Origin: an uncultured Clostridium sp.
Lineage (GTDB): Bacteria > Bacillota > Clostridia > Lachnospirales > Lachnospiraceae
Length of the DNA: 9,603 nt
Direction of reading: 5' to 3'
Assembly (NCBI GenBank): GCA_945946715.1
Contig: CAMEWU010000082.1
Coordinates: 1-9,603 of the forward strand
In this document: positions 6,479-9,603 of the stretch, one piece after another
Numbering within the stretch: the first letter of the stretch is position 1
Layout of the letters: every line of letters begins with the position of its first letter
The notes under the pieces: generated by a model
The model's database searches: none
What the model saw: only the letters and a program-made list of their open reading frames with translations
What the model was told of the DNA's origin: nothing
Translations under genes and position numbers: made by a program

Positions 6479-7165
6479 TTATGCCCGGACTACTCCAATA
6501 CAGGTTCCTACATATTCCACTTCATCCATCCGTTTTAACAAAATATCTTCCCCAATATTATGTATACTTTTCAATTTATACCGACCATTTTCCTCTGTAA
6601 ACTTTCGAATATATGCACGTTCTCCTTTATAAAACATAACATATTCCTCATTATTTGGAAAACAGTTTTTAATCAGTATAATATCCCCCTTGCAGTATAC
6701 CGGAACTAAATCATTGGTTGTCACCTTAATTGCCACATAGGCTTCCTTTGTAGTAGTAATAACTTCTGTAGTTTCACAAGTATCATATACAATTCCTTCA
6801 CTAATATTCCCATTGGCAATTAGGCAGGGAATCTTATGCTTCCCACTTGCTTCCCGCTCTGCCTTTGCAGACACTGCTTCATATTTTGATGTAAGCAGAA
6901 TCAGACTCCTTCCATGTTCCCCACACATTCTGTAATATCCCAAAAGTATTTGTTCCTCTTTGGGATGTGGACACTGGCCCATCAGACAGTTAACGCTAAG
7001 ATTCAACACATTCCCCATCTTCATTAGTGTTGATACCTTGGGATCTGTGGTTTTCCCATAGTAAATATTCTTTACCGTTTCCAGCGGAAGATCACACATT
7101 TCTGCAAATTCAGCAATGGATATTCCCCGGCTGTTTAATAAATCCCTCAACCTTTCACTTAACAT
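6479..7165 (-). CDS. XRE-family regulator with catalytically dead LexA/S24-like domain
   Basis: 228 residues. The N-terminus (1-65) is a Cro/C1-type helix-turn-helix: helix RLRDLLNSRGIS, turn AEFAEMCDLPLETVKNIYYG, then DPKVSTLMKMGNVLNLSV. A Cys- and helix-rich linker (66-140) joins a domain (about 142-228) with the fold signature of LexA/CI/UmuD-type S24 peptidases: AYVAIKVTTNDLVP, then YCKGDIILIKN, then AYIRKF. In active members the first block reads V-x-G-D-S-M-x-P; here the Ser position is Asp152 and the general-base Lys position is Arg187. Self-cleavage is therefore not expected, and the domain probably serves for dimerisation or ligand sensing. ATG 7165 is preceded by AAAGGGGG. The gene is divergent from the Spo0A-like gene, and its upstream region carries a palindrome (7180-7193) and a Spo0A box. 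Autorepression and cross-regulation are inferred. Confidence 0.9.
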   Translation of the reverse strand: MLSERLRDLLNSRGISIAEFAEMCDLPLETVKNIYYGKTTDPKVSTLMKMGNVLNLSVNCLMGQCPHPKEEQILLGYYRMCGEHGRSLILLTSKYEAVSAKAEREASGKHKIPCLIANGNISEGIVYDTCETTEVITTTKEAYVAIKVTTNDLVPVYCKGDIILIKNCFPNNEEYVMFYKGERAYIRKFTEENGRYKLKSIHNIGEDILLKRMDEVEYVGTCIGVVRA

Positions 7166-7179
7166 AATTATGCCCCCTT

Positions 7180-7193
7180 TGTCATAAATGACA
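7180..7193. promoter_or_regulatory. Short palindrome, possible operator
   Basis: TGTCAT and ATGACA arms separated by two A bases form a perfect dyad lying immediately upstream of the ribosome site of the XRE-type gene and downstream of its predicted promoter. The position fits an autorepressor operator of an XRE-type dimer. The TGTC cores also resemble half of a Spo0A box, so the ligand could be either regulator. Function is inferred from symmetry and position only. Confidence 0.45.
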
Positions 7194-7208
7194 CTTTAAA
7201 AACACTGA

Positions 7209-7217
7209 TTCGACAAA
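7209..7217 (-). promoter_or_regulatory. Consensus Spo0A box (0A box)
   Basis: The minus strand reads TTTGTCGAA, an exact match to the core TGTCGAA plus the usual flanking T bases. It sits about seven bases downstream of the predicted -10 (7229-7224) of the XRE/LexA-like gene, that is across its likely transcription start, where a bound Spo0A-type protein would repress. It lies about 66 bases upstream of the likely start of the divergent Spo0A-like gene. Its occurrence beside a gene for a Spo0A DNA-binding domain makes chance less likely. Confidence 0.65.
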
Positions 7218-7223
7218 CAAAAT

Positions 7224-7250
7224 GTTATACCTAATATTTTTAATTGTCAA
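7224..7250 (-). promoter_or_regulatory. Promoter of the XRE/LexA-like gene
   Basis: The minus strand has a perfect -35 TTGACA (7250-7245) and TATAAC (7229-7224, five of six) at a short 15-base spacing. An alternative -10 two bases further on (TAACAT, 17-base spacing) matches four of six. One of these is likely the start of the leftward transcript. The Spo0A box lies at the expected start point. Confidence 0.5.
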
Positions 7251-7276
7251 TATTTGTAATATGATGCATGTATAAT
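7244..7276 (+). promoter_or_regulatory. Probable activator-dependent promoter of the Spo0A-like gene
   Basis: A perfect -10 TATAAT lies at 7271-7276, giving a start near 7283 and a short leader before AGAGGA and the ATG at 7300. No good -35 occurs at 16-18 bases; the nearest, TTGTCA (7244-7249), is 21 bases away. TGTCAAT at 7245-7251 is a five-of-seven match to the Spo0A box and is centred where the -35 should be, a position from which Spo0A activates sigma-A promoters. Positive autoregulation is an inference. Confidence 0.4.
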
Positions 7277-7299
7277 ACAATAAAAGAGGAAATAGAAAA

Positions 7300-7692
7300 A
7301 TGGATACTGAAGTATTAAATTTATCAGAACAAACAACAGAGACGATTTCAAAAAAACAAATTCACGATGTACTATTATCTATCGGTATGCCACCTAATTT
7401 ATTAGGATATCGATATATCGTATATTCTCTTGAATTAATCATCGATAATCCGGATTATATATTCTATATTACCAAAGGATTATATATTGATGTGGCATTA
7501 CATTTTAATTCCACACCTGCCAGAGTAGAACGTGCCATACGTAATGCTATCAATGCCGCATGGTTGCATGGTAACTATGAATACATATCATATGTATTCA
7601 AAAACTGTGTGAATCCTTCAAAGGGTGTGCCATGTAATTCACTATTCCTGTCACGATTATATGATTATTTCACAACACAGGAACAGGATTAA
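7300..7692 (+). CDS. Stand-alone Spo0A C-terminal DNA-binding domain protein (no receiver)
   Basis: 130 residues. From about residue 19 to 124 it follows the Spo0A effector domain along its whole length: IHDVLLSIGMPPNLLGYRY matches the start of the domain (in B. subtilis Spo0A roughly I-H-E-I-G-V-P-A-H-I-K-G-Y), then YITKGLYIDVALHFN, the recognition-helix block STPARVERAIRNAINAAW (Spo0A has TASRVERAIRHAIEVAW), and VNPSKGVPCNSLFLSRL. The phospho-receiver domain that controls full-length Spo0A is absent: only 18 residues precede the domain and the upstream DNA is intergenic. It should therefore bind 0A-box-like DNA without phosphorelay control, acting as a modulator or competitor of Spo0A or in another pathway. 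A ribosome site AGAGGA lies at 7285-7290. The gene is divergent from the dead-LexA regulator and is closed by a strong hairpin at 7721-7759. Confidence 0.92.
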   Translation: MDTEVLNLSEQTTETISKKQIHDVLLSIGMPPNLLGYRYIVYSLELIIDNPDYIFYITKGLYIDVALHFNSTPARVERAIRNAINAAWLHGNYEYISYVFKNCVNPSKGVPCNSLFLSRLYDYFTTQEQD

Positions 7693-7720
7693 TTTGTTTG
7701 GGAGTTTTTTATAATAAAAT

Positions 7721-7759
7721 GAAGAAGTCAAGCAAAATGCATTTTTGCTTGACTTCTTC
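7721..7759. terminator. Bidirectional terminator between convergent genes
   Basis: A 17-base perfect inverted repeat, GAAGAAGTCAAGCAAAA (7721-7737) and its complement (7743-7759), with the five-base loop TGCAT. It sits 28 bases after the Spo0A-like stop and 24 bases beyond the stop of the opposing DUF4190-type gene. T-rich sequence follows on the plus strand (TTGTATTTATT) and on the minus strand (ATTTTATTAT), consistent with use from both sides. Confidence 0.85.
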
Positions 7760-7783
7760 TTGTATTTATTGTGAATGGATGAA

Positions 7784-8467
7784 TCAATAATTGATTTGTC
7801 CAGCCAAAATGGGAAATACCACTAATAAGACCATGACCAAACTCATCAGAACTCCCACTATTCCAAGAATCAATGCAGTGACCGCCTTAGGACGATTTCG
7901 TTTTGGTTTTGTCAAAGATATAATGGCTACGATTACAGCAGCCGGTCCTAACAGCCAGCCAAGAAATGGGCCACATGGAATAAGTGAAACAATTCCTAAG
8001 ATCAATGCTGTAATTTCCAGACTTGTTGTTTCATATTCCGTATAATCTTTATACTTTTCCTGATCAACACCTACGGTATTCCATACAAACGTCGGCGAAA
8101 CAAGATTATATTGTGCCTTCGCATTTTCAACCGATATATTTGTATTAATCTTAGAGATGCCGGGATTCACACTTGAATACACCACAACGCATTCCTTACC
8201 AAAAAAAGTTTCCTGTATAGCTCTTGAGTTTCTTGGTGCAATATGAGCCCTTCTGTATTGAACCCCGTTCACCTCGTACTCATACACAAGGAATGGAGTT
8301 TTTCCTGAATGAAAATAATTATATTCATTCTTTTCAAAAGCTAAATATTGATTGCAATCGACTCCCTTGTTCATTTCTTGATTAAACCGCTTACCGTCTT
8401 TCACAAGAACATTGGCAAATCTTCCAATACATATACTGTCATAGCAGTTTGCACTATTATTCTCCAT
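7784..8467 (-). CDS. Membrane protein with DUF3592-like and DUF4190-like regions
   Basis: 227 residues. The N-terminal soluble part includes a strand-rich stretch (about 57-115) with FLVYEYEVNGVQYRR and ECVVVYSSVNPG, the pattern of DUF3592-type proteins. Residues 150-223 are hydrophobic with a DUF4190-like layout: SLEITALILGIVSLIPCGPFLG, a second span to ISLTKPKRNRPK, and a last span starting AVTALILGIVGV. Two to three membrane segments are expected, with the basic loop 187-195 probably cytoplasmic. No enzymatic motif is seen; function unknown. Start choice: a TTG at 8485 is in frame, but ATG 8467 has GGGGAGGGA at the right distance, so it is preferred. It follows the lipoprotein gene by 25 bases and is probably co-transcribed with it; the terminator at 7721-7759 ends the unit. 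Confidence 0.85.
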   Translation of the reverse strand: MENNSANCYDSICIGRFANVLVKDGKRFNQEMNKGVDCNQYLAFEKNEYNYFHSGKTPFLVYEYEVNGVQYRRAHIAPRNSRAIQETFFGKECVVVYSSVNPGISKINTNISVENAKAQYNLVSPTFVWNTVGVDQEKYKDYTEYETTSLEITALILGIVSLIPCGPFLGWLLGPAAVIVAIISLTKPKRNRPKAVTALILGIVGVLMSLVMVLLVVFPILAGQINY

Positions 8468-8492
8468 AAGTTCCCTCCCCTTCAAAACACAT

Positions 8493-9398
8493 TTATTCTT
8501 CTACTTCATATGCCGGATAATCTATGGCACCTGACACATTCGTTTTCCAACCGATTTCTTCCGCTTCGGAATAGAAGTATAATTCCCCATTCTCACACTT
8601 CAGAAGCTCAAAAGCATAGCCTCCCATAGTTGGCATAAAGCCTTCATAAAAAACAGCTTTTGTACCATCTTCCAGTGTACATTCCGAACTTTCCAGAATA
8701 CCATACTCAACTACATCCTTAAAACATTCGTCATAATCATCCCCAAGCATACTTTTCATATTTTCCTGCTCGTCGGCGGTAAAATTGTCTTCTAAAACTG
8801 TAGCATTGGTATATACCGGTTCTCCTTCAATATATGTACCGTCTACAGAAACACTTGCACCAAGACCTAATGCCCCTGAGCAGTCGGAAGCAATCACATT
8901 CAGACCCTCTTCTGTTCTTTCAAATACCACATATTGTGTAATATCATTCTCCGAATATTCCGGTTGGTATTCAAAAATCGCCATGTCAGGGGATACAAAA
9001 TATGCTCTTCCTGCAAGGTATCCCGAATGAGAATAGTATAAGAAATCACCTGAAAAATCAAAGCCCTCTCCATCCTGATTGCTCACTATAATTTGTGCCG
9101 ACATACAGTTTTGAACATCGGTACGGTTCCAGGTTGCCACAAAATTCTCAGCCTGATCTACCGATTGAATCTGGTTGTAAATCTTCTTAAATTCTTCCAA
9201 ATTCCCATATTCCAAATTCAGAGTTGTGATATCCACTGATTCTTTTTCTTCTGTTCTTCCTTCCGTTCTTTCTTCTGTTCTTTTTTCTGTAGGAGTTTCC
9301 GTATCATAGCTATCATTCTTTTTAGCATTACTACAACCGGATATACCAAATACTATAACCAAACTAAATACTGCATAGATAATTCTTCTCATTTTCAT
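8493..9398 (-). CDS. Putative lipoprotein of unknown function with Glu-rich repeat linker
   Basis: 301 residues. A type II signal peptide is clear: MKMRRIIYAVF, a hydrophobic core, and lipobox ISGC with Cys22. The mature protein begins with a hydrophilic linker that contains four tandem tetrapeptides (37-52: TEKR, TEER, TEGR, TEEK). The folded part (about 55-300) is acidic and rich in aromatic residues, with a pattern of strands typical of small extracellular lipoproteins of Clostridia (for example FLYYSHSGYLAGRAYFVS at 119-136), but I recognise no named family or catalytic motif. Start ATG 9398 is preceded by AAAGGAG with nine-base spacing; the ATG six bases later is worse placed. It is first in a two-gene unit with the DUF4190-type membrane protein. 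A sensor or envelope role is only a guess. Confidence 0.82.
   Translation of the reverse strand: MKMRRIIYAVFSLVIVFGISGCSNAKKNDSYDTETPTEKRTEERTEGRTEEKESVDITTLNLEYGNLEEFKKIYNQIQSVDQAENFVATWNRTDVQNCMSAQIIVSNQDGEGFDFSGDFLYYSHSGYLAGRAYFVSPDMAIFEYQPEYSENDITQYVVFERTEEGLNVIASDCSGALGLGASVSVDGTYIEGEPVYTNATVLEDNFTADEQENMKSMLGDDYDECFKDVVEYGILESSECTLEDGTKAVFYEGFMPTMGGYAFELLKCENGELYFYSEAEEIGWKTNVSGAIDYPAYEVEE
9243..9290 (-). repeat. In-frame 12-base tandem repeat in the lipoprotein linker
   Basis: Four imperfect 12-base units with the conserved core CTGTTC or CCGTTC on the plus strand at 9251, 9263, 9275 and (partial) 9287. They encode Thr-Glu-x-Arg/Lys four times just after the lipidated Cys. Because the unit is a multiple of three, unit gain or loss would change linker length without a frameshift. 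Confidence 0.75.
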
Positions 9399-9495
9399 GT
9401 TACATATCTCCTTTCATGTTCACTGACACTTCTTCAGTGCACACATTCCCTCGTTATTATCAAAAAATAGTAATAAGAAATTCCTTTATCCTGTA

Positions 9496-9524
9496 ATGAC
9501 AATTCTACCAAACTACGTTATAAT
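9496..9524 (+). promoter_or_regulatory. Strong sigma-A type promoter reading out of the window
   Basis: ATGACA (9496-9501, five of six) is followed by exactly 17 bases and a perfect TATAAT (9519-9524). The predicted start near 9531 leaves over 70 bases of leader inside the window. AAAGGAG at 9549-9555 is not followed by an ATG at a usable distance. GAGGG at 9595-9599 may be the ribosome site of a gene starting just past the end. The rest of the interval 9399-9603 holds the ribosome site of the lipoprotein and a weak six-base hairpin at 9421-9439; no minus-strand promoter was convincing. Confidence 0.55.
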
Positions 9525-9603
9525 AATACAATAAATCTATGATTTTGCAAAGGAGACTAACTATATAAAGTCAATAGAATAGTTAAAAATATTTTGAGGG
9601 TAA

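Noticed and set aside
6479..7692. Prophage immunity region (CI/Cro-like divergent pair)
   Set aside because: The partner is a Spo0A domain rather than Cro, no integrase, attachment repeat or phage gene is present, and the S24 domain lacks the cleavage residues.
7791..8045. Plus-strand open frame of 84 codons with a basic, Thr/Ile-rich product
   Set aside because: Exactly antisense to the DUF4190-like membrane segments; no ribosome site.
9421..9439. Six-base hairpin CACTGA / TCAGTG with a seven-base loop
   Set aside because: Short stem, no T tract and no clear relation to a promoter; could be chance in the lipoprotein leader.
1..9603. CRISPR array, tRNA, rRNA or insertion sequence
   Set aside because: No regularly spaced direct repeats, cloverleaf-like sequence, rRNA motif or transposase was seen on either strand by eye.

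Overview
The window looks like chromosomal DNA of a low-to-moderate GC, Gram-positive, spore-former-related anaerobe, most likely a gut or rumen Lachnospiraceae member (Roseburia/Butyrivibrio/Eubacterium type). The basis is AGGAGG-type ribosome sites, two Sec/lipobox lipoproteins with Thr/Glu-rich linkers, a GH9 cellulase-type lipoprotein, a Spo0A-type DNA-binding domain and a eukaryotic-type HisA. No tRNA, rRNA, CRISPR array, insertion sequence or phage structural gene is visible. The species call is inference from protein style, not from a database match.

Layout. Bases 1-6381 (all minus strand, read right to left) hold a tight run of six genes. A good promoter at 6353-6381 leads into a sugar-phosphate isomerase/epimerase-like TIM barrel (6272-5472). 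It is followed at short gaps by a TIR-domain protein with a zinc-ribbon/HTH tail resembling the flagellar-operon protein YvyF (5430-4549), a class III nucleotide cyclase with a degenerate receiver and a PilZ-like tail (4522-2993), and an unrecognised protein with an apparent internal repeat (2981-1968). A second, near-consensus promoter (1950-1978) then starts a hisA gene of the eukaryotic (HIS6-like) type (1915-1106) and a GH9 glycoside hydrolase lipoprotein that runs off the left edge (1072-1).

Bases 6421-7759 hold a divergent regulator pair bounded by terminators. On the minus strand is an XRE-family regulator with a LexA/S24-like C-terminal domain that has lost its catalytic Ser and Lys. 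On the plus strand is a 130-residue protein that is only the Spo0A DNA-binding domain, with no receiver. The 134-base space between them carries a perfect Spo0A box (TTTGTCGAA on the minus strand), a small palindrome and promoter elements for both directions, so mutual or autoregulation is likely.

Bases 7784-9398 (minus strand) hold a two-gene unit: a repeat-containing lipoprotein and a DUF3592-like/DUF4190-like membrane protein. The last 200 bases hold a strong plus-strand promoter (9496-9524) for a gene beyond the window.

The strongest candidates for something new are (a) the isomerase / TIR-YvyF / receiver-cyclase-PilZ / unknown signalling operon, in which a predicted NADase-type TIR sits next to a nucleotide cyclase with a guanylate-type specificity residue, and (b) the divergent dead-LexA / receiverless-Spo0A switch with a consensus 0A box between the two genes.
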